Shown: positions 15,733 to 24,009, counted from the first letter of the stretch. The stretch: DNA of 40,747 bases from Actinomadura alba (GCF_014323705.1 NZ_JABVEC010000051.1:1-40747), one strand, 5' to 3'. Translations and numbers: made by a program. Notes: generated from the letters alone by a model not told the origin.

Positions 15733-16392
15733 GTGCACGGCTGGCTTTCCGCCGGCCGGTGTGGTGCCGGCGGCGATCCGGACCGTCCCGGCCGGTACGG
15801 CGGAGCCCGCGGCCGGCCACGGCGGCGGGTGCGCGCGGCGACCGCGCCGGCGGCGTTGATCGCGGCCGGTGCGGCGGTGGTCCTTTCCGCGGGCCCGGCG
15901 ATGGCGCACGCCACGCTGAAGAGCATCACGCCGGGAGACGGGTCGGTCCAGACGTCCATGCCCCCGGTCGTCGTGCTCACCTTCGACCAGCCGGTGAATC
16001 GCCGTTACACCGACGTCAGGGTGACCGGGCCGGGTGGCGGGCAGGCGGCTACGGGCGATCCCGCGGTCGACGGGGCGGTGGTGCGGCAGCGGCTCCGGCC
16101 GTTGCCACGGCCCGGCCGGTACGTGGTGGCGTACCGCACCGTGTCGGCGGACGGGCATGTGATCTCCGGGTCGCGGCGGTTCACCTTCAGACCCGCGATC
16201 CCGTCGGGACCCGCTTCCCCGACCCCCCCGACGGCCGACGCGGCCGCGGCCACACCGGTGGCGACCGGGAATCCGGACGAGGGTCCCTCGACCGGATCGT
16301 CGTGGGTCGCGCTGGTGGTCCTGGGCGGTGTGGCGGTGGCGCTGCCGGCCGCGTCCGTGACGGCGATCCGGAGGCGGCGCCATGATGACTGA
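15733..16392 (+). CDS. copC: CopC-domain copper-binding protein
   Basis: 219 residues from GTG at 15733 (GGAGG 6 bases upstream). A Sec signal with an extended basic N-region ends at AMA-His59, so the mature protein begins with His, the expected Cu(II) ligand; the CopC fold follows (HATLKSITPGDGS, VVLTFDQPVNRRY, YRTVSADGHVISGSRRFTF, including the second conserved His). A Thr/Pro/Ala linker and one C-terminal membrane span (about 190-212) with a basic tail anchor it. It carries copper outside the membrane and passes it to the CopD-type protein whose start overlaps its stop by 11 bases. Confidence 0.93.
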   Translation: MHGWLSAGRCGAGGDPDRPGRYGGARGRPRRRVRAATAPAALIAAGAAVVLSAGPAMAHATLKSITPGDGSVQTSMPPVVVLTFDQPVNRRYTDVRVTGPGGGQAATGDPAVDGAVVRQRLRPLPRPGRYVVAYRTVSADGHVISGSRRFTFRPAIPSGPASPTPPTADAAAATPVATGNPDEGPSTGSSWVALVVLGGVAVALPAASVTAIRRRRHDD

Positions 16393-18412
16393 GCGCCGAC
16401 GCGAGCACGGCTCACCCGAACCGGATCGGACACCGCCGGGTCGCACCCCGCCGGATCCGCCGCCGGACCGCACCCCACCGGACCGCACGCTTCCGGTTCT
16501 GGGCGCCACCGCCGTCGCGCTGCTGTCACTGGCCGTCGTCCTGCGGTTCGGTGGTGCCTTCCGCCCCAATGTGCCGACGCTGAGGCAGGCGGGATACTTC
16601 ACGACCGTCGGGTCGCCGATCGCCAGGCTCACCATGAACGTGGCCGGTGCCATCACCGTGGGCTGGCTGCTGATGGCCGTGGTCCTCCTCCCGCCCGACG
16701 GGCGTGAGCTGTCCGATGCCGGACGGCGTTGCGCGCGCGCCGCCTCGCTGAGCGCGGTCACCTGGGCCGTGTCGGCGCTCGGGCTGGCGGCCTTCTCCGC
16801 CTCGGAGTTGCTGGGCGTGCCCGTCACCGCGCTGGCGGGGGGCGGCGACCTGCTCGGCTACCTGACCGACCTGTCCCAGGGCCGGGCGTTGCTGGCCGTC
16901 ACCGCCCTCGCCGCCGTCCTGTCCGTCGCGGCCGGCCGGATTCGCACCCTCGGCGGAGCCGGCCACCTGCTGATCCTCGCGATGCTCGCCCTGCTGCCAC
17001 CGGTCTTCACCGGCCACTCGATGTCCACGGGTGCACACTCACTGGCCGTCTTCAGCCTGGCGGTTCATGTCGTCGGCGCGGCCACCTGGGTGGGCGGGCT
17101 GGTCGTGCTGCTCGCGATCGGAGCGCGGACGGCCGTCCTGCCCGAGATCGTTCCCCGGTACAGCCGGCTCGCCCTGGTGTGCTTCGCCGCGGTCGGGGCG
17201 ACCGGCCTGATCAACGCCTGGATTCGGCTCGGCGGCCCGCACCTGGGCTCGCGCTACGGCGTGCTGGTGGTGGTCAAGGCCGCGGCGCTCGCGGCCCTGG
17301 CCGTACTGGGCTGGTGGCACCGCCGTTCCAGCATCCCGGCACTGCGGGACCGGCGACGCGTCGGCGCCTTCGTCCGGCTCGCCGCCGTGGAGATCATCGT
17401 CATGGCGGCCGTGTTCGCGCTCGCGACCGGCCTGTCGCGGACGCCTCCGCCGCCCGCCGACCTGCCGCTGGAGACCAGCGCGGCCGTCCTGCTGGGCTTC
17501 CCGCTCCCGGGGCCACCCGGCCCTCGGGCGTACGCGCTGGACTGGTGGGTCGATCCGCTGTTCCTGACGCTGGTGCTCATCGGGGCGGTGCTGTACGGCG
17601 CGGCGGTGCTCCGGTTGCGCCGCGAGGGCGGCGGCTGGCCCATCGCCCGAACCGTCGCGTGGTACGCCGGCCTGGCGATCGTGCTGATCGCGACCTGCGG
17701 TGGCCTGGGCAGGTACAGCATGGTGCTGTTCAGCGCGCACATGGCACAGCACATGGCGCTCAGCGCGCTGGCACCGATCGCGTTGCTGCTCGGCGCCCCC
17801 GTCACGCTCGCCCTGCGGGCCCTTCACCCGGGCCGGGCCGGCACGGGCGTGAGCCCGCGCGAACTGCCGGCGGCCGCGGTGCGCAGCAGGACGATACGGT
17901 TCCTCGCCCATCCTCTGGTGGCGTTGCCGGTGTTCGTCGCCGGCCTGTACGGCTTCTACCGCTCGCCGCTGTTCGAGGCGTCCTTGCGCGACCACGCCGT
18001 CCACTCGCTCACCATGCTGTTCTTCGTCGTGACGGGCCTGCTGTACCTGTGGCCCATCATCGGACGCACGGCTCCGCACCGGCCGGCCGCAGTGACGCGA
18101 TTCCTCCTGGCGTTGGCCATGTTGCCGTTGCACGCCGTCTTCGGCATCGGCCTCATGAGGTCCGAAGGCGTGCTCGCACCGGACTGGTACGCGGCGCTCG
18201 GACGTGACTGGGGGCTCCCGCCCCTGCGCGACCAGCAGGCGGCCGGCGGGCTGGCACTGGGCGCCGGAGTGGCCGCCGCGTCGCTGGTGCTGCTGGTCCT
18301 GGCCGGCCGGTGGCGGAGGTCGGGTCCAGCCGGAGTCGACGGCGAGCTCGATGCCGGGCTTTGTGACCGGCAGCACGAGGACATGCTTTCCATTCACGCT
18401 CGCCGCTCGTGA
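16382..18412 (+). CDS. CopD-CtaG fusion, copper transport and oxidase-assembly membrane protein
   Basis: 676 residues. After a Pro/Thr/Arg-rich cytoplasmic head (1-38), the first half (about 40-350) is the multi-span CopD domain, with FTGHSMSTGAHSLAVFSLAVHVVGAATWVGGL marking conserved His residues. The second half (about 375-640) is a cytochrome c oxidase assembly (CtaG, DUF1404-like) domain with FSAHMAQHMALSALAPIALLLGAP. Such fusions are common in actinomycetes and link copper uptake to delivery to respiratory oxidase. ATG at 16382 overlaps the CopC end; a GGAGG lies just upstream. The C-terminal 40 residues are hydrophilic and unassigned. Confidence 0.92.
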   Translation: MMTERRREHGSPEPDRTPPGRTPPDPPPDRTPPDRTLPVLGATAVALLSLAVVLRFGGAFRPNVPTLRQAGYFTTVGSPIARLTMNVAGAITVGWLLMAVVLLPPDGRELSDAGRRCARAASLSAVTWAVSALGLAAFSASELLGVPVTALAGGGDLLGYLTDLSQGRALLAVTALAAVLSVAAGRIRTLGGAGHLLILAMLALLPPVFTGHSMSTGAHSLAVFSLAVHVVGAATWVGGLVVLLAIGARTAVLPEIVPRYSRLALVCFAAVGATGLINAWIRLGGPHLGSRYGVLVVVKAAALAALAVLGWWHRRSSIPALRDRRRVGAFVRLAAVEIIVMAAVFALATGLSRTPPPPADLPLETSAAVLLGFPLPGPPGPRAYALDWWVDPLFLTLVLIGAVLYGAAVLRLRREGGGWPIARTVAWYAGLAIVLIATCGGLGRYSMVLFSAHMAQHMALSALAPIALLLGAPVTLALRALHPGRAGTGVSPRELPAAAVRSRTIRFLAHPLVALPVFVAGLYGFYRSPLFEASLRDHAVHSLTMLFFVVTGLLYLWPIIGRTAPHRPAAVTRFLLALAMLPLHAVFGIGLMRSEGVLAPDWYAALGRDWGLPPLRDQQAAGGLALGAGVAAASLVLLVLAGRWRRSGPAGVDGELDAGLCDRQHEDMLSIHARRS

Positions 18413-18539
18413 GTAGTGTCACATATCAGGATTATTCGGACTAAGGGTCATATAGCGGGAGTTAACGCCCATGTAACACCTCAGCACGTGATCGTCCGGA
18501 ACCACTGGACCAGCGTGCGAAGCAAGGAGAAACACGGTC

Positions 18540-18935
18540 ATGAGTAAGATCACTCGTCACCTGGCGACCGCGGCCACCACCCTCACGGTCGCGGGCGGAA
18601 TCCTTTTCACCGCCGGTGCCGCCTCGGCGGCGTCGAACGGCACCGAATTGCAGAGCGGTACCACCGCCGTCGCCCGCGACCATGGGACGCGAAATGGCGA
18701 CAGCGGCCATCGCTGGGACGGTCACCGGTGGTGGAACCGCCACAACGGACACGGCCACTGGTACAGCACCGACCACGGCGACCGCTACCGGTTCGACGGC
18801 CACCGCTTCTACCAGTGGAAGGGCGGCAAATGGCGGCTCGTGACGGCCGACTATGCGCACCGCCACGACTTCGACCGCTGGCACTTCTCCGGCAACAAAC
18901 ACCATGACTCCGGGCGCTCCGGGCACGGACGCTGA
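18540..18935 (+). CDS. Secreted His/Trp-rich small protein of unknown function
   Basis: 131 residues with a clear Sec signal peptide (basic MSKITRH start, hydrophobic core, cleavage after ASA near 30). The mature part of about 100 residues holds 14 histidines and repeated aromatic blocks: GHRWDGHRWW, NGHGHWYS, FDGHRFYQWKGGKWR, WHFSGNKHHD. I do not recognise a family. The composition suggests extracellular metal binding, and it lies 127 bp after the copper gene pair on the same strand, but it has its own leader region and AAGGAG site 10 bases before the ATG. A strong hairpin terminator follows. Confidence 0.8.
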   Translation: MSKITRHLATAATTLTVAGGILFTAGAASAASNGTELQSGTTAVARDHGTRNGDSGHRWDGHRWWNRHNGHGHWYSTDHGDRYRFDGHRFYQWKGGKWRLVTADYAHRHDFDRWHFSGNKHHDSGRSGHGR

Positions 18936-18953
18936 GCACCGGAAAGCACCGAG

Positions 18954-18993
18954 ACCACCGGCGCCCACGAGAAATTCGTCGGGCGCCGGTGGT
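18954..18993 (+). terminator. Hairpin terminator after the His-rich secreted protein
   Basis: Arms ACCACCGGCGCCC(ACGA) and (TCGTC)GGGCGCCGGTGGT form a stem of about 17 pairs with one bulged base around a GAAAT loop. There is no T-run, as is usual in actinomycetes. It begins 18 bases after the stop codon. Confidence 0.85.
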
Positions 18994-19080
18994 GTGCCCG
19001 GCTTCGCGGCCGACGCCGGAATGACAATTCCCCACCGCTCCGGGCAGAGGGTGCGGGCTTGGTTGATCCGGGCGGGCTTC

Positions 19081-19111
19081 TTGACCTCGAGTGCACTTGA
19101 GCTTCTAGGGT
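19081..19111 (+). promoter_or_regulatory. MerR-type promoter with 19-bp spacer
   Basis: TTGACC (19081-19086) and TAGGGT (19106-19111) are separated by 19 bases instead of 17. The spacer holds the dyad CTCGAGTGCACTTGAG, closely similar to operators bound by SoxR/MerR-family activators, which twist such over-long promoters into an active form. It sits 27 bases before the NmrA-like gene start. The cognate regulator is not in this window. Confidence 0.8.
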
Positions 19112-19137
19112 CGTCGACGACGAAAAGGAGCTCGACT

Positions 19138-19968
19138 GTGACGACACTGGTTACGGGTGCCACCGGGAACACCGGCCGGCACGTTGTGGCAGAGCTGGTC
19201 CGCCGAGGAGAGCGCGTTCGGGCACTGACGCGAAATCCGGCTGCGGCCGCGGGAAGGTTGCCGGCCGAGGTGGAGCTGGTGGCCGGCACGCACACGGCAC
19301 CGGAGAGGTTGGACGCCGCTCTCGATGGCGTCAGCCGGTTGCATATCACGGTGACGGCGGGGCTCGCCGAGGTCGGGCCCGAGTTGGTGCGGCGGGCGGT
19401 CGGTGCGGGTGTGCGGCGCATCACCGTGGTGTGGGGTGGTGGCGTGGGGCCGGTCGAGCAGGCTGTGGCGGACTCGGGTGTGGAGTGGACACGCCTGGAA
19501 CCGCAGGAGTTCATGTCAAACACGTTGACCTGGATCGAATCGGTTCGGACCGAGGGGATCGTGCGCGAGCCATACGATTTTCCCAGCGCGCTCGTCCACG
19601 AGGCCGACATAGCGGCAGTGGCAGCAGTCGCACTGCTCGACGATGGCCATGCGGGGCGTGCCTACAACCTCACCGGGCCCGAATCGCTGACCCCGCGTGA
19701 ACGGATCGCAATCCTGTCTCGGGCGATCCGCCGCGACATCGCTTTCGTCTCGATCACGCACGAACAGGCCGTCGACAGGCTGATGGCCACCGGCGTGTCC
19801 CGGGCGGACGCCGAATATGTCATCGGCTGGTACTCCGCTCCCAACGATGCCTCCACAACCGTCGTCGACACCATCGAGCAGGTGACCGGCCGCCCGTCGC
19901 GCACGTTCGCACAGTGGACGGCCGAGCACGCAGAACGCTTCAAGGCCCCCCGCGTTATAGCTGGTTAG
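19138..19968 (+). CDS. NmrA-like NAD(P)-binding oxidoreductase
   Basis: 276 residues from GTG at 19138, selected because AAAAGGAG lies 7 bases upstream and the protein then starts at the Rossmann motif TLVTGATGNTGRHVVAELVRRGERVRALTRNP. This is an extended/atypical SDR of the NmrA/QorB group, which lack the catalytic Tyr-Lys pair in the usual place and act as NADPH-quinone reductases or redox sensors. Later blocks (NLTGPESLTPRERIAILSRAI; GVSRADAEYVIGWY) match the family. The MerR-type promoter fits a redox or electrophile stress role. Base composition looks slightly lower in GC than neighbours. Confidence 0.88.
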   Translation: MTTLVTGATGNTGRHVVAELVRRGERVRALTRNPAAAAGRLPAEVELVAGTHTAPERLDAALDGVSRLHITVTAGLAEVGPELVRRAVGAGVRRITVVWGGGVGPVEQAVADSGVEWTRLEPQEFMSNTLTWIESVRTEGIVREPYDFPSALVHEADIAAVAAVALLDDGHAGRAYNLTGPESLTPRERIAILSRAIRRDIAFVSITHEQAVDRLMATGVSRADAEYVIGWYSAPNDASTTVVDTIEQVTGRPSRTFAQWTAEHAERFKAPRVIAG

Positions 19969-20180
19969 GCCATGGGCTTCGTGCCTGCCGGGTCGCGCGG
20001 GCCGGGCAGCGCACCGGCCGCCGTGCCGCGCTGTGGGCGATGTGCCGCCCTGGTACCGGTCTCCGCCCGATCCACCCGAGCATGGCGAAACCCCGTCTAA
20101 CCTGGTGAAACGCCTGTCCGCGCGCGCGATCGATGGGTCCCGCGCGCGGCCACGGTCCGGCAGTGAGGTCTGGAGGGCAG

Positions 20181-20894
20181 TTGAACACACGTCGCAGGGC
20201 AATGCTCATTTCGATCATGCTGGCCGGCGGGGCCGCGCTGGCGGTACCCGCACCGTCGGCTCAGGCGGCCACGACCGATCCGTGCGCCGACACCGGGAAC
20301 GGGAAGTTGCGCTACTCCACGGGCACGGCGCGGCATCTCGTCTTCGCGGTCTCCCCCGGCTACTCATCGAACAAGGTCGTCGTGACCGAGTGCGTGAAGG
20401 CGGGCGATTCATGGGAGAAGGTGTCGGTGACGAGCGGGCGCGCGGGCAGGAACGGTTTCGCCGAGCCCGGCGAGAAGCGCGAGGGAGACGGCAAGAGCCC
20501 GACCGGCTCCTACGTCCTCAGCGAGGCGTTCGGCGTCCGCGACCCCGGCACGGGCCTTCCGTACCGCCGTCTGAGCGGCAGTGGCGACTGCTGGGGTTCC
20601 ACGTCCGGAAAGAGCGACTACAACCAGTACTACTCCGGGACCTGCCGTTCCACGGACGAAGACCTCTCCCAGATCATGCGGCAGGGCGCCTACCGGCAGG
20701 CCGTCGTCATCGATTACAACCGGCCGGAGGCCGTCGATGGTCACGGCTCCGCCATCTTCCTCCACGTCGGCGGCGTGATGCCGACAGCCGGCTGCATCTC
20801 GATCGAAAAGCCGAAGCTGCGCGCCATCATGCGCACGCTGGTCAAGGGCGATCGGATCATCATGGGCCCACGGGCGGCGCTCTTCAGGTCATAG
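20181..20894 (+). CDS. Secreted L,D-transpeptidase catalytic-domain protein
   Basis: 237 residues from TTG at 20181 (GGAGG 4 bases upstream); the TTG start gives a full signal peptide (NTRRR, hydrophobic core, cleavage after AQA near 30), whereas the ATG at 20202 would lose the basic region. The catalytic motif HVGGVMPTAGCISI has the conserved His and the nucleophile Cys of the YkuD fold, and DGKSPTGSYVLSEAFG earlier is typical of actinobacterial LDT-like proteins. Likely cross-links or trims peptidoglycan outside the cell. Four other Cys residues (about 34, 64 and the CWGS/GTC pair) could form disulfides. Confidence 0.87.
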   Translation: MNTRRRAMLISIMLAGGAALAVPAPSAQAATTDPCADTGNGKLRYSTGTARHLVFAVSPGYSSNKVVVTECVKAGDSWEKVSVTSGRAGRNGFAEPGEKREGDGKSPTGSYVLSEAFGVRDPGTGLPYRRLSGSGDCWGSTSGKSDYNQYYSGTCRSTDEDLSQIMRQGAYRQAVVIDYNRPEAVDGHGSAIFLHVGGVMPTAGCISIEKPKLRAIMRTLVKGDRIIMGPRAALFRS

Positions 20895-20925
20895 GGGTCA
20901 CACCCTGACCCTCGTCGCGGCGCCC

Positions 20926-22095
20926 TCAGCCGATCCGGCCGGGCTTGGTGTAGCCCTTCAGCAGATCGCGGGAGATGATCAGCCGCTGCATCTCGTCGGT
21001 GCCCTCGAAGATGCGGTAGAGCCGCACCTGCCGGTACCAGCGCTCGATGGGCAGCTCACGGGTGTAGCCCATGCCACCGTGAATCTGCATGACCCGGTCG
21101 ACGACCCGGTTGACCATGCCGGCGCCGTACAGCTTCGCCATCGAGGAGCTGTGGCGTGGGTCCAGGTTCTGGTCGACGGCCCAGGCGGCGCGCAGCACGA
21201 GCAGGCGCGCGGCCTCCAACTCCACCTCCGAGTCCGCGATCATCCACTGAATCGCCTGGTTGGCGCCGATCGGCTTGCCGAACGTCTGGCGGGTTCGGGC
21301 GTACTCGATCGCCATCTCCAGTGCCCGCTCGGCGATGCCGATCGCGTGGGACGGGATGGTGAAGCGGCCCTTGACGATCCACTTCATGCCCAGCTCGAAG
21401 CCCTGCCCGATCTCGCCGAGGATGTTGCGGGCCGGTACCCGGACGTCGTCGAAGACGAGCGCGGCGGGGCCGCCCTCCCCCATGGTCTGGATGAACTCCG
21501 ACGTCCAGCCCATGTCGCGGTCGACCAGGAAGGCGGTGGTGCCACCGCCTCGCACGCCCTTCTCCCGGTCGGTGACGGCGACGACGATCGCGAAGTCGGC
21601 GTCGTTGCCGTTGGTGATGAACGTCTTCTCCCCGTTCAGGACCCAGTCGTCACCGTCGCGCCTGGCGGCGAGCTTGATGTTCGCGGCGTCGGAGCCCGCA
21701 TCGGGCTCGGTGATGGCGAAGCAGGAGACGCGGTCGCCGGCGATGGTGGGCAGGAGGTACTCCTTCCTCTGCTCCTCGTCGGCGTAGTACAAAATGTTGT
21801 CGGCCTCGCCGCCGAACCGGAACGGCACCCAGGAGCGGCCGATCTCCGTCCAGATGAGCGACTGGACGACGGCGGGCAGATCCATCCCGCCGTACTCCTC
21901 CGGGGTGGACAGCCCCCAGAAGCCGAACTCCTTGGCCTTGAGCTGCAGCTCACGAAGCTCGGAGCGGTCGAGACCGGGCTGGTGCAGGCGCTCCCGGCGG
22001 AGCACCTCCTGCTCCAGCGGCATGATCTCCTTGGTGATGAAGGCACGCGCCGTGTCGCGAACGGCCTGCTGCTCGTCGGAGAGCGAGAAATCCAT
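20926..22095 (-). CDS. Acyl-CoA dehydrogenase
   Basis: 389 residues, normal length. N-terminal MDFSLSDEQQAVRDTARAF, FAD/substrate block CFAITEPDAGSDAANIKLAARRDGDDWVLNGEKTFITNG, and the C-terminal RLYRIFEGTDEMQRLIISRDLL with the catalytic-base Glu of the FEGT motif are all intact. It oxidises an acyl-CoA to the enoyl-CoA with FAD. Cotranscribed with an upstream SDR (63 bp gap) in an operon facing a TetR regulator; the pair suggests a dedicated short fatty-acid or branched-acid breakdown step. ATG at 22095 with TGGAG 8 bases before it. Confidence 0.95.
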   Translation of the reverse strand: MDFSLSDEQQAVRDTARAFITKEIMPLEQEVLRRERLHQPGLDRSELRELQLKAKEFGFWGLSTPEEYGGMDLPAVVQSLIWTEIGRSWVPFRFGGEADNILYYADEEQRKEYLLPTIAGDRVSCFAITEPDAGSDAANIKLAARRDGDDWVLNGEKTFITNGNDADFAIVVAVTDREKGVRGGGTTAFLVDRDMGWTSEFIQTMGEGGPAALVFDDVRVPARNILGEIGQGFELGMKWIVKGRFTIPSHAIGIAERALEMAIEYARTRQTFGKPIGANQAIQWMIADSEVELEAARLLVLRAAWAVDQNLDPRHSSSMAKLYGAGMVNRVVDRVMQIHGGMGYTRELPIERWYRQVRLYRIFEGTDEMQRLIISRDLLKGYTKPGRIG

Positions 22096-22158
22096 GTCGG
22101 CTCCAGGGTGCGGACGGTGGGACGTGGACGGTGAGACGCGAAGGGCGGGGACTCTACG

Positions 22159-22923
22159 TCAGCGGGCTCCGCCGTTGACGTAGAGGGTCTGGCCGCTCAC
22201 GTACGACGCGTCGTCACTGGCCAGGAAGGCGACGACGGAGGCGATGTCCTCGGGGCGCCCGACCCGCCGGAGCGGAATGCGCTCGGCGGCGGCGCTCTGG
22301 TGCTCTTCGGCGCTGAGGCCGACCCGCTCGGCGGTGGCCTCGGTCATGGCGGTGGCGACATAACCGGGCGCGACCGCGTTGACGTTGACGTTGTACGGGC
22401 CCAGTTCGATCGCCAGCGTGGCGGTGAGTCCTTGAATGCCCGCCTTGGCGGCGGCGTAGTTGGCCTGCCCGCGGTTGCCGAGCGCCGACCGGCTGCTCAA
22501 CGAGACGATCTTGCCGTAACGCTGCCCGACCATGTACTTCTGCGCCGCCTGCGCGCAGTTGAACGCACCGGTGAGGTTGACGGCGAGCACGGTGTCCCAG
22601 TCGGCGGCCGACATCCGGAACAGCAGGTCGTCACGGGGGACGCCGGCGTTGTTGATCAGAATGTGCGGCGAGCCGAGATCGTCCGCGACGCTTGTGAAGA
22701 GCTCCCCCACCGCGTCCCGGTCGGCCACGTCGCAGCCGTACGCCCGCGCGGTGGCGCCCGTGTCCGCGCCCGTGATGGCGGCCGCGGTCTCCTTGGCGCG
22801 ATCGGCGGTGAGGTCGACCACCGCGACGGCGGCGCCCTCCTCGGCGAGGCGGCGGGCGGTGGCGGCGCCGATCCCCTGGGCCGCTCCGGTGACGACTGCG
22901 ATCTTGCCGGTGAACCGGCTCAT
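22159..22923 (-). CDS. FabG-like short-chain dehydrogenase/reductase
   Basis: 254 residues with the canonical SDR pattern: VVTGAAQGIGAATA (10-23), LINNAGV, catalytic Ser in SLSSRSA and an intact YAAAK (NYAAAKAGIQGL). Most similar in pattern to 3-oxoacyl-ACP reductase or 3-hydroxyacyl-CoA dehydrogenase. The start overlaps the stop of a 41-codon upstream ORF (ATGA) and its GAGGAG lies within that ORF. Downstream is the acyl-CoA dehydrogenase, making a small beta-oxidation-like unit. Confidence 0.94.
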   Translation of the reverse strand: MSRFTGKIAVVTGAAQGIGAATARRLAEEGAAVAVVDLTADRAKETAAAITGADTGATARAYGCDVADRDAVGELFTSVADDLGSPHILINNAGVPRDDLLFRMSAADWDTVLAVNLTGAFNCAQAAQKYMVGQRYGKIVSLSSRSALGNRGQANYAAAKAGIQGLTATLAIELGPYNVNVNAVAPGYVATAMTEATAERVGLSAEEHQSAAAERIPLRRVGRPEDIASVVAFLASDDASYVSGQTLYVNGGAR

Positions 22924-23045
22924 GGGGTTCTCCTCGCGGGAGCGTCGACGTCCACCGCGATGTCGCTGATGAGCATCTCGCGCTCGGCGAACTCGGCCGC
23001 CGGCCGCCGGATGGCGGACTGCTCCTCGGACAGCTCCAGGTTCAT
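22920..23045 (-). pseudogene. N-terminal remnant of a second acyl-CoA dehydrogenase, coupled to the SDR
   Basis: ATG at 23045 with a GAGGTAGG site about 4-8 bases upstream opens a 41-codon frame. Residues 1-23 (MNLELSEEQSAIRR, then PAAEFAERE) are the characteristic start of acyl-CoA dehydrogenases; after residue 24 the sequence no longer resembles the family and ends with TGA overlapping the SDR ATG. The rest of the enzyme is missing. Either an internal deletion fused the first codons to the SDR leader, or the fragment persists as a translated leader that couples ribosomes into the SDR. It is the first ORF behind the TetR-controlled promoter. Confidence 0.7.
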
Positions 23046-23100
23046 CTGCCTACCTCGCTAAGGGGGTGAGCGGCGGCGCCCCGGCTCGCTGGGCGGCCCT

Positions 23101-23119
23101 AAACTAGCGCTGTTAGTTT
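23101..23119. promoter_or_regulatory. Operator 1 for the TetR regulator
   Basis: AAACTAGCGCTGTTAGTTT is a 19-bp palindrome with perfect 6-bp outer arms (AAACTA/TAGTTT). It lies just downstream of the minus-strand -10 element. The second copy 35 bp away has the same length and left arm. Confidence 0.75.
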
Positions 23120-23121
23120 TG

Positions 23122-23150
23122 ATGCTAGCTCCGCTAAACTAGCAGTGCAA
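23122..23150 (-). promoter_or_regulatory. Promoter of the SDR/acyl-CoA dehydrogenase operon
   Basis: On the minus strand TTGCAC (23150-23145) and TAGCAT (23127-23122) are spaced by exactly 17 bases. The -35 lies inside operator 2 and the start region falls on operator 1, so binding of the divergent TetR protein would occlude RNA polymerase. Confidence 0.6.
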
Positions 23151-23154
23151 GTTT
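23136..23154. promoter_or_regulatory. Operator 2 for the TetR regulator
   Basis: AAACTAGCAGTGCAAGTTT repeats the 19-bp layout of operator 1 (AAACT...AAGTTT arms, shared AAACTAGC left half). The pair lies in the 190-bp region between the divergent SDR operon and tetR. Confidence 0.7.
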
Positions 23155-23235
23155 TCTGCCGGTCCTGATCACCGCGGCACTGGACGGCCCCGGACGGCCG
23201 CCCGGCCGTCCGCCTCGACCCGGGAGGTACCCACC

Positions 23236-23880
23236 GTGGCGCGACCACGCCGGCGGCTGCTCAGTCGCGAGCGGATCGTGGCGGCGGCCCTGGCCCTCGT
23301 CGACGCCGAGGGCCTCGACATGGTGTCGACCCGGCGGCTCGCCACCGAACTCGGCGTCAGCGGGCCGTCCCTCTACAACCACTTCACGACCAAGGACGAT
23401 CTGCTCGACGCCGTCGTCGACACGGTCCTCGGTGAGGTCGACACCGATATGTTCCGCGCACTCGGCGCGGGCGAGTGCGACTGGCGCACGGCGCTGCGCG
23501 ACTGGGCGCGGTCCTACCGCGCCGCGCTCGCCGCCCACCCCAATCTCGTACCGGCCCTCGCTCAAGGACCGGGCCGCCGCCCCAACGCCCTGCGGCTCGC
23601 CGACGCCGTGTTCGGCGGCCTCGTCGACGCGGGCTGGCCACGCGCGCAGGCCACCCGGGTCGGGGCCATCATGCGGTACTTCATCACCGGCTCCGCCCTC
23701 GGCTCGTTCGCGGGGGGCTTCCCCGACGACGCGGAGGTCTACGCCGGCGAGTACCCCCATCTCGACCAGGCGCACCTGCTGGCCGACCGGCAGCGGGAGA
23801 TCGACGAGAGCGCCTTCGAGGCCGGCCTCCAGGCCCTGCTCGACGGCCTCGCCCTGCAGTACCGGCAGGCGGTGCGCTGA
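23236..23880 (+). CDS. TetR-family transcriptional repressor
   Basis: 214 residues from GTG at 23236 with GGGAGG 8 bases upstream. The DNA-binding domain is textbook: LSRERIVAAALALVDAEGLDMVSTRRLATELGVSGPSLYNHFTTKDDLLDAVVD (about 9-62), close to the TetR/class-D subgroup with a C-terminal TetR_C-like ligand domain. Divergent from the SDR/acyl-CoA dehydrogenase operon, with two matched palindromes between them, so it most likely represses both directions until an acyl-CoA or related ligand binds. Confidence 0.93.
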   Translation: MARPRRRLLSRERIVAAALALVDAEGLDMVSTRRLATELGVSGPSLYNHFTTKDDLLDAVVDTVLGEVDTDMFRALGAGECDWRTALRDWARSYRAALAAHPNLVPALAQGPGRRPNALRLADAVFGGLVDAGWPRAQATRVGAIMRYFITGSALGSFAGGFPDDAEVYAGEYPHLDQAHLLADRQREIDESAFEAGLQALLDGLALQYRQAVR

Positions 23881-24009
23881 CCGGCGATCCACCGGGCCCG
23901 CCGGGTCGGCGCACGGCGGTGGCGCTCAGCCCCGGCGACCTGCTTCGCGTCGGCCCGTTCTGTCCGGCTCACCCGTCGTACAGAGCTGCAAGGCCATTTT
24001 GCAAATCTC

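Noticed and set aside
20894..20913. Possible terminator between the L,D-transpeptidase and acyl-CoA dehydrogenase genes
   Set aside because: The stem AGGGGTCA/TGACCCT is short and contains a bulge, so it is too weak to annotate with confidence.
23475..24009. Open frame extending the MMPL fragment back through tetR
   Set aside because: It overlaps the TetR gene in another frame and has no MMPL similarity before about 24010.
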